DNA from: Trogon surrucura
Lineage: Eukaryota; Chordata; Aves; Trogoniformes; Trogonidae
DNA length: 64,000 nt
Assembly: GCA_020746105.1 (NCBI GenBank)
Contig: CM036621.1
Span: forward strand, 22,278,501 to 22,342,500
Direction of reading: 5' to 3'
A program made the translations under genes and the position numbers. Shown here piece after piece: positions 23,201 through 38,200 of the stretch. Each line of letters starts with the position of its first letter. Position 1 is the stretch's first letter. Below the pieces are notes generated by a model. It did not search any database. It had not been told where the DNA came from and saw only the letters and a list, made by a program, of their open reading frames with translations.

Positions 23201-26200
23201 CCAGCAGGCAAGTGAAAAATGTCAGTAAATAATCACTGTTATGCTTTGTACATGTGTGGGGGCAGCACCTGCTTTGTACAGTTGAGATGTCTGGGCTTTG
23301 CAGCATCTCTGAGGCTGTGGTATTCCTATGACCAACACAAGGAAAAGGGAGCAAGCAGCACTAACAGCATCCCTAGCTGGGGCACAAAGTGCAAAGCACT
23401 AAGCAATGGTCTGTTTGCAAAGAACTGCAGTCAGACACAAGGACATGCAGTCCAGTCAGAGCATGACCCATTCTTTGTCAGTAGTACAGAGAAGTGTGAG
23501 TATTATTAGATCTTTTTGGAGATGTCTTGGGTCATGCTTCCTGCAAATCATAGCACTGTCTCAGTCTCCCAACACCAGCCATGTCAGTTGCAGGCTACAG
23601 CCAGCAGCAAGCAGAAGTACCAGCAGCAGCTACTTCAGTATGAAGCCAGGGTATGAAAGCTCCCAAGTCTCCAGATAGGATATTCAAGAGCAATATTTTA
23701 CCACTATAAGCTGATACCATGATAGTTAAATTGATTTGTCTCATCTTACTTCATTTCCAAAATGAAACCGTTCCTCCAACAGCTCCATCCCTGATATGAA
23801 CAAGCTCCAAGTGGCTTTGGAGCACAATTCCATGCACTCCCATGTCCTTCATGTACCAGCACAAATCCCTCCACCCCAGAGAAAAAGCTATTTCCCCATC
23901 TTGAGGGCAAACAAGTTTTATAGGACCCCAGCTTCGGGTCTAATACACAAGTCTCCTGTCAGATGAGATTTCTGGGTGCTGGCTGTTCCTGGCAGCAGCT
24001 CTCTTCGGAGAGAGGGGGACACTGCCATATGACGCAGGTGCTGTAACGAAGCCCTTCCAGCTGGGTGCCAAGGGGCTTCCCCTGCCACCCCGTCCCAGCA
24101 GCGAGGTGCCAGCCACGGTGTCAGGCTCTGGCGATGGGGGAACATCCCTGTGCCGGGGCAGGAAGCAGATCAGTGCTTCCTACCGCACCGGCTGCAGGCT
24201 GCGTCATGGGGAATTATCTGGGAAAACAATGGTCCCTTCCTCTCTCTGATCCTGCTTGCGCCAGGCCGCGCTTGGAGATGGTGAAGCCCAGCCTGTGAAA
24301 TCCCTGCAGCTACGTCAACTGTCACCTCCATGCCTGGGGTCAGCCAGCGGCTCACGCTGCTTCCTCCTCGCCACGCACCGCAGACGGACGTGGCTACCAG
24401 CATGGGAGTCGCTCATCCTAGGAAAATGGGCGTGGGGACCCAGGGAAATTCCCTGCTTTCAGTGAGGCAAATAGATGGGCAGAGAGCCCAGGATAAGCCA
24501 CCTCCATGTGCTCAGCTGGGGCACATCCCACGCACCAGCACCATAAAGCCACCTGGATGCCTCCTCCACCTCACGTGCCCTGGTGGCAGTCTGGAGCAAG
24601 GGTGGGCTTTCACATCTGCGAAACGGCTGAGCAAGTTGGCAAATCCCACTGCCCCACTGGGCCTCAGAAATATGGGATGTTTTTCCATCCCAAGTCAGAG
24701 CCTGGAGGCTTGGGGCGGGCGATCCTGCATTGCACACCCCGAGAGCCACGCCAAGAGGAAACAAGATTAAACATTTCTCAGTACAAATGTTTACTTAGCT
24801 CTAAGAAAATGGGCCCCTGACCAAACCTCAGCCAACAAGAGCACTCTGGTCCCGCGGGCAGGGAAGGAGAGCAGAGACCAGCAGCCAAACCCCACCAGCC
24901 CCATCCTCACCCTTTGCAAAGCCACCCGGGGAGCTACAGCCCAGCCAGGGAGCTGGGTGAGGCTGCTTGTGCCAAATGTGCAGCAACAGCTCAGAAAAGG
25001 ACATCTTCATGGTAAACTCTGCCCCATGCAATGTTTCATCAGCTGTGATCATAAGTATTAAGAAGTGCCTTTACTTTCACCTCTCCCTCTCTTATTGTTT
25101 CGGGTTTTTCAGCTATGGAAAGATCTTTTGCAATGCTTTGAAATCCGAATAGAAATTAGGAAGGGTTTGGGGTTTTGCTGTTGTAGGGGGGTAAAACAAC
25201 AAGGCTGGCTTCCCACATCCTCTCCCTCCACGTCCCTGACACATTCCACATCCATGCAGTAACGCCTTTTAACCAAAAACAGCAGGTCATGATATGTCAG
25301 CATAGTTTCCTTGTTTGAAACACAATGTTGTTACTTTATATACCTATTGCTTCATGCATTGCCCACACATGCATGGCCTTATCAAAGGGCAAGCCAGCCA
25401 CACACCCAGTTTCTATAGCCCCTGCATTCTCTGTATCCAAGGAGATAAAATACACAGAACGGAAACAATGACATCACTCTGCAAGGACAATGATGAGGAC
25501 TAGACAAGCCCTCTCAAGAAGCCTTGGGAAGACAGTGGCTGTCTACCCCTGTCATCCCACAACTACCTTGACTCACCTCTAGAGCTCCTCCAACTGTATG
25601 TCTGGAGGTTATTTCTCATTTAAAACAAACAAACAAACAAACAACGCATCCTCGTGTTTGAAAGCCCACATCTTTTGTGCTTAAGAAGAGCTGATCCATC
25701 CATGGTTTGAGATACCAAGAGTTTTCACTGACATTCCTGAGGGGTGACATTAATATCTGTGTCTCACTGCAAAGGGGGTATGCAGCCTTCAGGGAGCTGG
25801 ACAATCTTTTTTGGAGAGAGTCCTGGTGTTGACCACCCTTGAAGCGGGTCTCTCTCTGCTCATTCCCTATATGAGCTCACTTAGCTCAGTGACCTAGCCC
25901 CCATTGACTTCAGTGTCCTAAAAATACATAGTTTTGGTTGTTTGGTTTTCTTTTTTTTTTTAAAAAAAAAAAAAAGACAAATCTGAGGGATGAAGAGTTT
26001 CATTCCTCATTTTGCCAAGGAGCAACACAGCCACGCACACAGGTCAGGAGCTTAATGTCTGGCCCAGGGTCACCAGAGAGCATATCAGAGTCTGAAAGCT
26101 GTCCTGGTCTCTGGTCACTGTCATATGCATTAAAATTATGTTAGTCACCAGGTAACTTGTTCTCTCTCACTGTGATCACTTTTTTCAAGAAACATTAAGC

Positions 26201-29200
26201 AGAAGGGAGAGGCAGACATGCTATTTTACTCTTTCCCACTGCAGTAAGGAAAAGCTCTTGATGGGAAAATGACACTGAGCTATTGCCCTTAGGATGTGGG
26301 TGAGAAGTGCAAGCGAAATAATTGGGTAAATACACTGAGACTTCGTAATTTCCTTCCCCTTACGTTGCCATGGTTGCACCCAAAACAAAGCTGGCTCAGA
26401 CACTGAGCCATCACCACCAACAGGCTGCTGCACCTTTTGATGAAACACAATTTTGTCATCACTCTTGCCTCAGTTTAAATTAGTTTGGAGGGAAAAGATA
26501 ATGGTAATGAATTAATAATAGTAAGGCTGTAGCTCTTTCATGGGCAAAGGTCAGCTTAGAGAATGAAGTCAGTCTTGGGATTCAGGACTTCAGGGAATGC
26601 ATGGGAGGTTGTGGAATGTCTCTTTATTTTCCAAATATCTTGAATGTGCATTCCAAGTAAGGGAAAATGCTTCCACAGGACGATCCAGCATTTTGCAAAT
26701 ATCAGTCTCCAAAAGGATTACAGAAGTAAAAAAAAAAAAGTCTATTTCAAGTGGGGTAAAAAAATGTGTAAGAAGTGATCTTAAAACGTAGCTAGACATA
26801 CAGTTGTTGAGACAAACTGAAAATTAATTTCTCTAACTAGATCTTTGCAAAAGATCTTGCAATTTAACTGCACCAACAAAATGGAAAGAAGCAAAGAAGG
26901 TGGACAAGTGCTGTGAAACATTTCAGTTACAATACTGAAGGTGGGAGAGGAAACATCAAACTACCTAATTTTAAGAAAGGTGGAAACTTACTAGAAATTA
27001 GACTACAATTGTTCAACAGCAAATTTTTTTAAGCTTTTTTTTTTTGAGCCTGAGGTAAGTCTATTCACATTTATGATTATATCTCTGCATTCAAAGGGCT
27101 GCGCACAAAACCAGTAAGAAATCTTTGGAGGACGCTGGGTCAGGACTTAAATGAACAACTTGGACTCAGTATGTCCTGTTTTCTTTGGTAAATGAATTAA
27201 TAAGCGTTCTGCAGGAGACTGCTGCCAAGGAAAGCACATATATTGTTTTCACCGGTGAGTGCTTTAAAAAAAAAATTCAACTGCTCAGGCAGCGCTGCCG
27301 TCGAAGATTGGGCTCTCTACTCACAAATTCTACCAATCCTGTTGGAAAAATGAGATCAGCATCTTTGCAGTAAAATCCACAGCACTTTGCCATGCTAGTA
27401 TATATACACACAGCATCTTCTGCACTCTGCAGCAGGTCTGGCTGAAATCTCTGGTGATGCTGCAAAGACACAGCCCCAGAGGGACACGGCCAGTGCTTGC
27501 CATGGCTCTGGCAGGAGCCAGCATGTTCTGCTGACATCATGCTCCAAGCAGACAGACTTCACCACAAACCTCACTTGCTGCAGTCAGCTACTGAAAAAGA
27601 GAATGGGTGTGTATTTAAAAAATAAAAAAAGCCTTAGAACTTGATGGTGTTCACGGTACTTTTCCTTGGCACAGCGGACTAGGACTCAGGCACTGTTAAG
27701 AAGGAAGGATAAATGGGAGCTTGTGGTTTAGAAACATGAGATACACATCTCCCCTGCAAAATTCCTCTGCTTGAATGTACAGTAGGCAAAGGCCTTTAAA
27801 GGAAAGCCCCATGCTCTGAAAAACAGCAAGCACCACCAGGTAGCTCACTGGAAATGACTTAACTGGCTTCTTGTTAGAGAAGAGGAAAGGCAAGACTTCT
27901 GCAAGAGCCTGAATGTTGCTTTTACACTAGGAAATAAAATTCTTCCATCATCAGCCATGAAAAGGGGTGAAAACCCCCTTTTTTTCAGACAACAATTGGT
28001 TCATAGTACAAGATTAAGACACTACTCACATATAAGGTTGGTAACCGGAATCTTTCTGCAGTCAGTTTCTCACCAGGAAAGGTTGGTATCAACAAATACA
28101 ATTGTACTACACTTAGGAGCTGGCAGCATTGGGTATCTATATAATGGCCAGAGTCAGAACCAGGATTAGGACTAAGGTTAGGGTTTAGGAGGGAATATGC
28201 TCCATCACCAGGATCATTGCCAAATTCTGCAGAGTCAGACCCTTCATGATGCCCTTTACTTGGGCTTTAGAAAGCAGGGCATGACTTGTAAGTTCAATTA
28301 AGGTTAGTCCCTCTCACCCATGTTTCTTATCGAGTCGCAGGAGGCTCCCTGAAACAGTTCAGGGCTGACTCACATACAAACATTACACGCAGAAGGCAGA
28401 AGACTAAAGGAAAGTCATTGATTAGGGTTAAAACTGCCATAGCAAACGAGTTTAAGCAAGAGGTGGCATCGATTAGCCAAAATAGCTTACGTTTAGTACT
28501 TGACTAGCAGCAGATATCTATCCAGTGACCCAGGCTGGACTCATGGAGAAAGTGTGGTGGTGCTGCAGCTAGTGACAGAGAGGCTGCAGCAGTAGGTTTC
28601 TTGCTGCAGTTACCTAAGCTTAGTGACCTATGTTAAAACCCTACCTGGCATGTGTAGTGTCCTACGTTTAATTACAGGGCATTTTGCTAAATTCTGGTTA
28701 ACAGCTGGGTTAGGGACTTGGTCTCCAGGATCTCGTCTCCTGTTGAATTAAACAACAGCCCTCTGCAGCCTTGCAGCAAAGCCTCAGTGCAGACTCTGCC
28801 TCATTCTTCTGGCAAGAGACAGCCTCCAAGTCTCAAGGTTTGCAGTAGAACATCTTCAGAGCTTGGGCAGCAGAAGACACAGACCAGACCTCATCTCAAC
28901 AGTGCCACAGGCTGGTGTAACTACATGGCTCCAGCCCAACCTAAATCCAAATAGCTCAGTCTCAGGCTGTACCTTGGCTGAGTTATTAAATACCTGGAGA
29001 AGCCTGCACCACGCTCATGAGCCAAGCAACACACAGCAGCTTGGCACAAGAGGGAACACGGACAGATCCCAGGCCAATGACGTTGCTGCACATGTGCTAG
29101 TTTAGGTTCAGATCCTTTCCAACCCCAACAGACATACTAACACTTAATTAATTGCAGAATCAAACTAATTTTCTCTCCATTTTGCTAGAAAGACTCACGT

Positions 29201-32200
29201 GGGACGTGTGCTAGAGCCAGAATCCATGTCAATGCCCTGGTGAAAATCCAGGAGAAATGCCATTGATTCTAGTGCAGTAATCATAGATTATTGCAGTATA
29301 ATCCTCTAAATGTAGTGCAGGCAATGCCCTTGCACAGGTCACTTATTACTACATTTACTTGACAGAGGCAGCAGACCGATGAAGCTAGGCTGCCAAAAGG
29401 TTACAAACGCAACCTCCTAGACTGAGGCTGCAAGATCTGCCCCAGAGATTATATTATAAAAAGTGTGTTTCTTTTCCACTTTCTTCACAGCTAGACCTCT
29501 AGTAAGAACTTGTCAGTTAGATGAAAAAAAACAAAACAAAACAAAACCCCCAAACCCCAGAACACAGCAGAAAACACTAAGTATGAACAATTTTTTCTCC
29601 CCTCTCAAGATCTTTCTTATCTATGAAAATCAACATGCTAAGCAACAGCAGCAATAATTTACAGAGCCACACCTCTACAGCGCCTTCTGTGCCCTATGGT
29701 AGGTGTGAGCATGTAGATGGCAGGAGACAACAACCCTGATCCAGCTCAGCCTTAGCAAGGTATCTGACTTGCTCTCCATAGCAGGAGGCTTCTGACCATG
29801 AGGCACAGAGTCTGTATTTGAAGGCTTCCAAGGGCCATATGATCTCTTGGAGGTATGGGGCATGGCACTATCCCCAATGCGACCAGAGTGACAGTGCTCA
29901 GCTCCTTGGAGAAACCGTTCCACAGTTGGACAGGAGTGAGTGGGAGCAGGAGAATGCAGATTAAGAGTATTACCTACCTGTGGCTGAGAGGTCAGATTCA
30001 TCTTATAAGGGTGCGTTTTTCCCTCCTCATTTACCAGCGGTGACCAGACTTTTGACTCTGTTCTGCAACACACAAATTTTGAATAGTTAATCTGTTTTCA
30101 TCACCGAGCATCATCATTGTTATTAAAAGACTTGAAGTTCATCCATTTCCCAAACATCTCCCCAGTCTTTTGCATATAGTACCATCCACATCAGGAGGAA
30201 TGTAGATAGCCTCATTTTTGGCATGTAACTTGGAGGATAGTTACATATGAGGTCCTTGGACAAAGACAGGATCTCGGCTTATCCTTTGGGACTCCACTGG
30301 CAACACATCAAGCATGGGCTTGAACCTAGGCAGCAGAGTTGAGGGTCACCCAAGAGCAGAAGCTAGGGACATCCCTCAGATGCAGGACCTCTAATTAAGT
30401 GGGGCAATTCAGATTACTACATGTTTCAGCTTTTACAGGTAGCTGCAAAGAGGAACAATTCTTGTCTGTGTTGACTATACAGAGAGTATTTTGTTCTGGA
30501 ATTTTGTTCTGCCTTGGATAAACTAACAATATTTTTTGTTTCGGGCCTTTGGAATTTTCTTCTTATTTGTACAGTGGTATCCATGCTGAACAAACAAAGG
30601 CTTTGGGGAATTATAGGGAGGGAAAAAAAGGGTCCAAGTCTGCAATAGGACTAAGAACTGAGATGACATAATGTGTCGGAGAAAGTGTACAATAACCTTT
30701 GCTGGTCTGTGGTCTGACCTAATTACAGCAGCCTGAAACCCAAGTCAAGATCTGTAACCAAAACCAACTGCTTTTACCATCATTATTCTGGAGTTTTGCT
30801 GTGTCCCAAAGAACAACAGTCAAACAAGTGGTGAGGAAGAAGCAGCGCTTAGATTTGCTCAAGATATTTTGTGAGCAGCACGCGCTACCTACATTTCTCA
30901 GAAGTACAGGCAGTAGTTAGCATTTCAGATGGACAAAATAGTGCGATTTTTTCCAAACATTGAAATCGCAGGGAATGAGTGGCTGCAGTATCACTGAATG
31001 AAAACCATTTTCAATGCTAAACACTACATCATGAGGCAATCAGATGGTTGATAAACTCTTACGATGAGTTTTGAAAACCATGTCCTGTTTTGACAGAAGC
31101 CCATTGTAAAATCTGCAACTGCAGATAGATGTACTTCCCAGATATTTGTGGGTTCAGGGCCAGCTATAATTTAAGTACTTAGTTAGCAAAACAGGAATGT
31201 TTCCACTGAGAACTAACTGTATAAGTGGAAAGAGACTAAACAGAAAAGGCTTATAAAACTGACAGAGATGGAGAAACAGAGTGTAGAGCTACCCGTGATA
31301 AACTCAATCTGGTCTACACTATCCATCTAAAAGCCATCCAATGTCAGGGCGTTTTTAAACAGCCCAAACCTAACTGTGATGCACATGTATATCCCAGACA
31401 TTTGCTGCATAAATAGTATTTTAATACTTATATCCAGAAGGTAGCTGAGTGGGAGGAGAAAGGAGGCAGCACGCTCACTCAGGGAAGAGGAGAAATTTTA
31501 TTGACTTGCTACTGCATATCTATTTGCACTCTGGACTCTACGCAGAAGAAACCCGAATGACGTGGGCTGTGCTGTACCTCCTTTCCCAGGAAAGTAGAGA
31601 GATACGAGTCACACCAGATGCCATCCTTTACAAGCATTCAGGTACAGCAAACCTTGCACCCTGAGGGCTCAGCTACAGTGCCGATACACAACAATCTAGG
31701 TCACCCAAATCCTGCTGACTAGCGAGCTAGGGACACACATGGACTAACAAATATGAATGTAACAGCTACATGGGGTCAGATCTATGCCAATATGATCATC
31801 GTCTTAACAGCTGCCATTACTGGATGCACAACATACCCCAGGTGAGTATAAAACAGCTTCTGGCAGCCTGTGCTTTGAGGTGCCTGAGGAACCAGCAATT
31901 TTACCCAGATTATGGCTATCAAGCCCGACAAAGTCACAGCCATCTTTGGGATGGCTGTATTTTGCACTTGAAGGCTGTGTTTGCAGAAGGGAGTAGCCCG
32001 CTGGCCAGTGCAAAGCCTTATTCCTTGAAAGCACTTGGAAATCATGCGTGACCAAGTTTCATCTCCTCTGGAGCAACTGAGGACACAGCAAAGTATATGG
32101 AAATCAAATACCCTGCCAGCCTGGCTGCAAGCAAGTGGACCTCGGCTGGACATGAAAGAGCAGTTCAGAGAGCATTAAACACTTCAGCTAATTTCTAGCA

Positions 32201-35200
32201 TGAGCTATCCCCATACCAGTTCTCACTAGCAATGACCTATAAGTACTTTTGAGGTAGCATTTGCTTTTGCAGCAGCTTAATATGATCAGATTTCAGAAGT
32301 AGCAAAAGGCCTTATTCAGACTGAAAATTTAAGCTTAAAGCATGCCAATATATGAATACAGAACAGAAACATCCATCCAGGACCCTGAGCACTTGCTTTC
32401 GTCCCCCTGCCTCCCACTCAATGCATTTAGGATTACACAGCACCTTGGTCTCCAGCGTAGGGGAGGCAGCTATCGCCAATTACTACAGCCAAAAGTTTTA
32501 TCTTTTTTTAACGAAAATTTTTCTCCCTTATTTATCAGAAGGCAAAAGCACAAGTTTGTTTCCCAGCCTGCTGCCATTCTGATCCGTCACTGGATATAAA
32601 TGGAAGCAGCAAGGTCACTCCAGGCTTTACTTTCAATCCAGTTTAAAAGTTATCCAAACAGAAAGGTTAAATAGCCCATGCTGTTGTCCCTCTAAGGCTG
32701 GAAGGATAAAGCTTCCCGTTGTCTTCACAACAGCTGCAGTAGAGCCCTTCAGCCACTCTCAACAGCCCATTTATGGCCCCAGCAAAGCCACAAAGAGGAG
32801 ACAGCTCTGCTCTTGCTGGCTTTGCCTAGCAGGGCTTTCAAGGTGCATGTCCCATCCCACCACACTGCCTGTGAAACCCAGTCTGCCAGTCACTCATGGT
32901 GCGATTGCTATGGTCCCTGCTCTCAGAAAGAGATTCCTGTCTCTGCTCCTGGTGTCACTGCCTGCACTATACTGAAGTGTGGCAGCATAAACAACAATAG
33001 CACCAAAAACTTCACCTTATGTCCCACTGCTAGTCCAGGACTCAGTTTCTCAAGGGCTGGGAAGCATAGGCACAAGGTACAGACAACAGGGTGGAACCGT
33101 GAGACTCATCATAGAACGGTTTGAGTTGGAAGGGGCCTTAAAGATCATCTCATTCCAATCCCCCCTGCCATAGGCAGGGACACCTCTCACTAGAGGTACA
33201 TGTTTGTATCTATACGTGTTCATATCTTATTTGCATGAAGCATGCCACAGGCATCAAAGCAGATAGCTGAAACCCAGCCTCAGCAACGGTGCCTTCAGTT
33301 CATAGTAGGCTGTAACTGGCAGGACTGTAGTGTTTTTTTTCTGGAGGATTTTCTTTGGATCTCGAGAATAGGACCCTCAGCCACAAAACTGCCACCATGT
33401 GCCCCTTGGTAAGAGGGTATCCCTGTCACAGAGCCTGACCATTCTAGCAGGGCTGCCAGACAGGTGGTGGGGCTGGACGTCCAAAAAGCATGCTGGATGT
33501 GAAACAACCTGCTGAAAATCATACCCTGTCTTTAGGGAAAGCCAGGCAGCTTCAGCAACCCCACAGGATCTCACAGACTCCTGCTTAAATGTATGAAGAG
33601 TTATTTTAAACCAGGGTTTCTAATAGGATTTCCAGTGCATGTTCTTTCAAATGAGACTTCATCAGAGAGCACTGCTCAAATAGTGCAGAAAGAGAAGACA
33701 AAACCATGGCACTCAAACAAGCCTGGGAACAAGTGCCAGGCAAATTAATCGCAGGCATGTGGATATACAAACTTTGTCATATTTGCAGTTTACATTTCCA
33801 CGCTGTGTCCTTACTACAAGAGAGAGCAACCAAGACAGGGGCCATGGAATGAGCCATGCACTTGCTGTTTTATCCAAGCAGAAACCAAGAAATTTCTCTG
33901 ATGCTACTTTCAATGGGGAGGAAGGGGAGGAAGGAAACTGCATGCAAGTCAGGGCAGGAATCTGGAGAGGTATTTACAAAATAAAACATTTTTCAAGAAA
34001 CTTGGCTTGAACATGGTATAATATAAACATTACAAGAGCCTAGATTTTGCTATCAATGCTTTGCATGCAGAGCTGGGCCATATCTTTGAGAAAAAATCCA
34101 GAGCTGGAAAATGAGGCTCTAACTCTTTGTACTAAGAACTGTGTTAAATAAGTTGAGCAAAGATGAGAGGAACATTTACATTCTCATTTCAATCACTGCG
34201 ATGGGAACAACTAAGATACCAAAGTAGCAACTAAACCCATAAAGAAGTGTGCAATACATGTTTATGGGTTCAGTTGGCTGCAAAAACAGTCTGTTGGCTG
34301 AAAAAAAGAGTAAACATCTAAAGAATTTCTCCTTCAACCCGCCCCGGAATTTTATTAGACAGGCATTTTAATAATGTTTAGAGACTAACTGCAAGAGTTT
34401 TCAGGCTACCAGGAAGGCACCTTTTAGCTGTAACAGCTGCAAAGTACATGCCCTTGTAGTTAAACACAAGCGGTCACTTTTAACAATCACCCGTTAATGG
34501 ACATATTCACTTTGGCAAGCAAAACCGCGCTTGGGCTGCACGCAGCCTGTTGCCAATGCAAACAGCAATGCCAGTCACAGCTTCTAGAGACAAGTGGCCC
34601 CAAATTAATTTATTTGCACGTGGCCCTCTGCTCCTCGCACACATCCCCCAGATGTCTTCTCATACACCTATAAAATACAAAAGGGCAACTCTAGCTGTGA
34701 GAAGAAGCAACAGAAGTTTATCACAAGCAGTTTCATTACAGAGTTATGAAGGACAAAACACCTGACTGCTCGGACTCACACCGGTCTTCCAACATCCAGC
34801 TGCAGAGTTTACTTTTGCCTCACCAAAGAGGCTGTAAAAACACAACAAATGCTGAGCTTGCTTTTCCAAAATGACTTTGAAGGTGTCAATCACTAGTAAA
34901 AGCTGCCGGCGTGCACCCAGGAGAGCTGGGAGCACCGACCACACCAGCCCTGGAGAGGTTGTGAGCCGCTGCGCAGGGCAGGCACTCGGCATGCCCTTAT
35001 ATAGATGCACACAGAGCACCAGACTTTTCCCAGGGCCAAAGGAATTATTAGTAAGATGACAGAGCTGGAAAACTCTTCTTGGCAGGGAAGCAAAAAGCAA
35101 ACCTAAATGAGTCAACGGATTCCACCAACTTCCTAGAACACAACTTCAAGCCTATTGTGGGTTTGTTCAAGTAGTCGCCACAGCTGAGACCTGGGAACGT

Positions 35201-38200
35201 GCAGAGCAAGCAAGAGTGCAACTGAACCTACCAAATAACAGGCAGGTGACCCAGCACACACGCTGTTGCCTTCTTCATAAGCATCTACACATGATCCTTT
35301 CTGGCAGCACATTTAACATGTGCTGGTACCAGATCCAACTTTCCTGACCCTCGGGCTTTTCAAAGACCAAATACATAGCTTCACTTTTAGTGAAGTAACA
35401 GACTGTTTCACAAACAAAAAGGAACATTAATATATTATATGCTGGCAGCAGAGCTGCAGAAAAGTGGCTTGAAATTTAAAGAAAAGGATGCTAGGAGCAG
35501 AATAAGAGACTACACGTTTGCAATCCCCTTTCACAAATATTCATCTCTTATTACCATCCCCAACCTGCCTCCAGACCGAGGAAAGGACAGACTCACTGTA
35601 GTAACACTTCCATTTTGTTGAAAAAACCCCCAGATAAGTATGCATTTTAGTTGCTCAGGGCTGCCTATGTGCAGGGTTCCACCACTGATTTGGTGACTAA
35701 AGCCACAGTCAAAGAGCCATTTGTTCTAGAAATAATTTCCACCTGTGCTGCAACAAACACTTGTTTGCTTTTGCACACCTGCAGCTACAGCTGCACAGAG
35801 CTGTGTGTCAAATTCATCATGAGCATTACCACTGACCTCAGCGATGCCTGAACCTTTCAGCTATCACGTAAATTTTGTGGTAGGACGATTTGTTCTTCCT
35901 GAGCTTTTCCCTCTTCCGAGTTGACTGAAGCACACTGCGGGCTGTAGGTCAGTCTTTCTGCATGTACCATACAAAACCATGGTGAGGAGCTTGATTTTAC
36001 ACCACGGAAGACAATAACGGAAGCTTTACTTTGGTTTCTTGGGAATTACATGTCTAAAAGCACTCTCCAGCCCAAAACAAAAAGCAAAATGAATGAACAA
36101 ACACAGGCTCAGAAAAGAGCTGGGAGCTGCTAGACACACTAAGTTCTGCAGGAATTCAGTGAATGCGCCAACATTGTTGAACACCCACTTTCGAGGCAGA
36201 AAATAGACCTTTCTAACTCTGTTCATACGTCAGACAGCAAAGCACCTGGCAGTGCTGCTTAGAAAAGTGTATTCAGAGAAAGCAATTTGTAGCTCAGTTT
36301 TAAATCCAAGGAAATTAACAGATTTGCACCTTTGGGTGAAAAAGCAGACCAGGCATGCTTTCTCCAGCTAGTAATTTGATCCATTTTTAATGGTGGCATG
36401 TGTTAGACCAGATTTCCTGCCTACAATCTGATCTGAAATATTTTTGGACTGTTACCATCGTTAAGGAAAATACCAAAACAGGAAACATTGGAATGCTGTT
36501 GATATTCACAATCAAGTACACAGTGCGAACAGCATTTCCTTTACCAGAAGTGTTTAAGTCCTTTCAATTCTCTACATTTACACTTCTCTTAAATAATCAT
36601 CGGCAGAGCCAAACAAGAAGGCATCCTAACTGCTTGGCTACCATTAAAAGCAAAGAGGGTCACGTATTTGCAGAACATATATGTAAAGTTTGGTTTGGTC
36701 CACAGAAGAATTCAAGAAGACAACAAGCTGGGCACAGTACTTCCCTAAAACGTTCTCCCTGCCTCCAGCTACTTGTAGCTTAAGGACTGCCTGCAGCAGA
36801 GATACAGCCATGGTACATAATATCCCTTAAATATTTGTCATCCATTAATTCGCCCAGCCTCCTCTTGAACCCATGGGCACTGTTAGCATTCACAGCACAG
36901 TCACAAATGAAGTCTCTGCTGTCACAATGTTGACCCTTCGGTGGAGCTGAAACACCTGACATGAGCTCAGATCCACGTCTAAAATCCTTCCACAGCACCA
37001 GCTGTCTGTGGTGCTCCAGACCATAGAGTGACCTAGGCTGGAAGGGACCTTAGAGATCATTTAATCCAGCCTCCCTGTCATGGGCAGGGACGCCTCTCAA
37101 CTAGATCAGGCAACACATGGGGACCCAACAGGGATCGAACCCGCGACCTCAGTGTTATCAGCACCACGCTCTAACCGAGTGAGCTAAACTGTTGCCCTGT
37201 CTGAGTAGTGGTTCTCGTCAGCACAGCTGCTTGGTACAACTGATTCAGCTAATGGGCTACAACTGAAGAGCATGGAAACCAGACCCCCGGACCCAAGAGT
37301 TGGTGGTACCAAAGCACAAATTATATACTTTCCTCTTCGTACTCAGCCAACTACTTACAGACTTACTCCAACAGAGAAAAAACTTCCAGCTCTGATCTGA
37401 TTATAATGCCAGCCTTCATCACTAACTATACAGTCAAGCCGCACAAGAGTTTGGCCAACCAAGGTTCAGGAAGCTCAAGCTATACCACTTTGGCAGGTGG
37501 CACCCATTCTCCTAAGTGCCTTCCACCCTCTCCACCTCCATAGCAATGCTCTTCCCCTCTTCACAGAGCAGGGCTGACCACTGACCCACAGTCTGCTTTC
37601 CTCACCCATTTTCTCTAACATAAGCTGAACAGGAAGATGAAGCACAGGCTCTGTTTTAAAACGCCTTCTCTGTCAGCCTTCTACACCTCCTCTAAAGATA
37701 TTTCACTTCAAGGTCTTAGCCTTAGTCTGCAAAATAAAGACAGATTCCAGGCCTAGCAACAAAGAATATATGGCATTTCAGATCACTGAGTCCAGCTGCA
37801 TTCGGGACAATACAGTTATGGGGTACCAGGAGAAGAGAGCTGGGTGCTAGGGATAAGATATTCTCAGCAGAGTATAACCAGGAAAGACCACATGATGCAC
37901 ACTATTGTCTTTCAGCATTAAAGAGCTTTCTCCTCTAAAGAAGCCTCCTGCAGTACCATATTCCCCTATACAAACACATTTCCAAACAAGTAAGCAATTC
38001 TTCCCTAAGCAGAACTGTATTCCTGAAGAAGGAAGAACACCAATGACTTAAAATCCCCAAGAATGATCTAAAATGGATTTTATGTAGAGCAATCGGTAGT
38101 AATATCAAATCCTAAAGTGATCAGTAGTCAGATCATTGCTTTCACATCTCTGTGGTCTTGACACCCTCCCTGGCCACTTTGCCAGCTGTAGTCATTGCTG

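Larger units (their letters stand above)
20333..29977 (-). other. PDLIM1 intron 3
   Basis: 9645-bp intron. It holds a 24-base A run (about 22066-22088), a (GACA)n run at about 22534-22550, an (AAAC)n run at 25622-25645 and a T/A run at 25950-25976. Scattered GGTTAGGG-like words lie at 28160-28715. No gene, LINE or SINE was recognised. Confidence 0.7.

Noticed and set aside
37119-37199. Possible functional tRNA-Ile gene.
   Set aside because: The acceptor stem does not pair and there is no terminator T run at the end of the tRNA; the sequence continues into a CR1 tail, so it is a SINE head.
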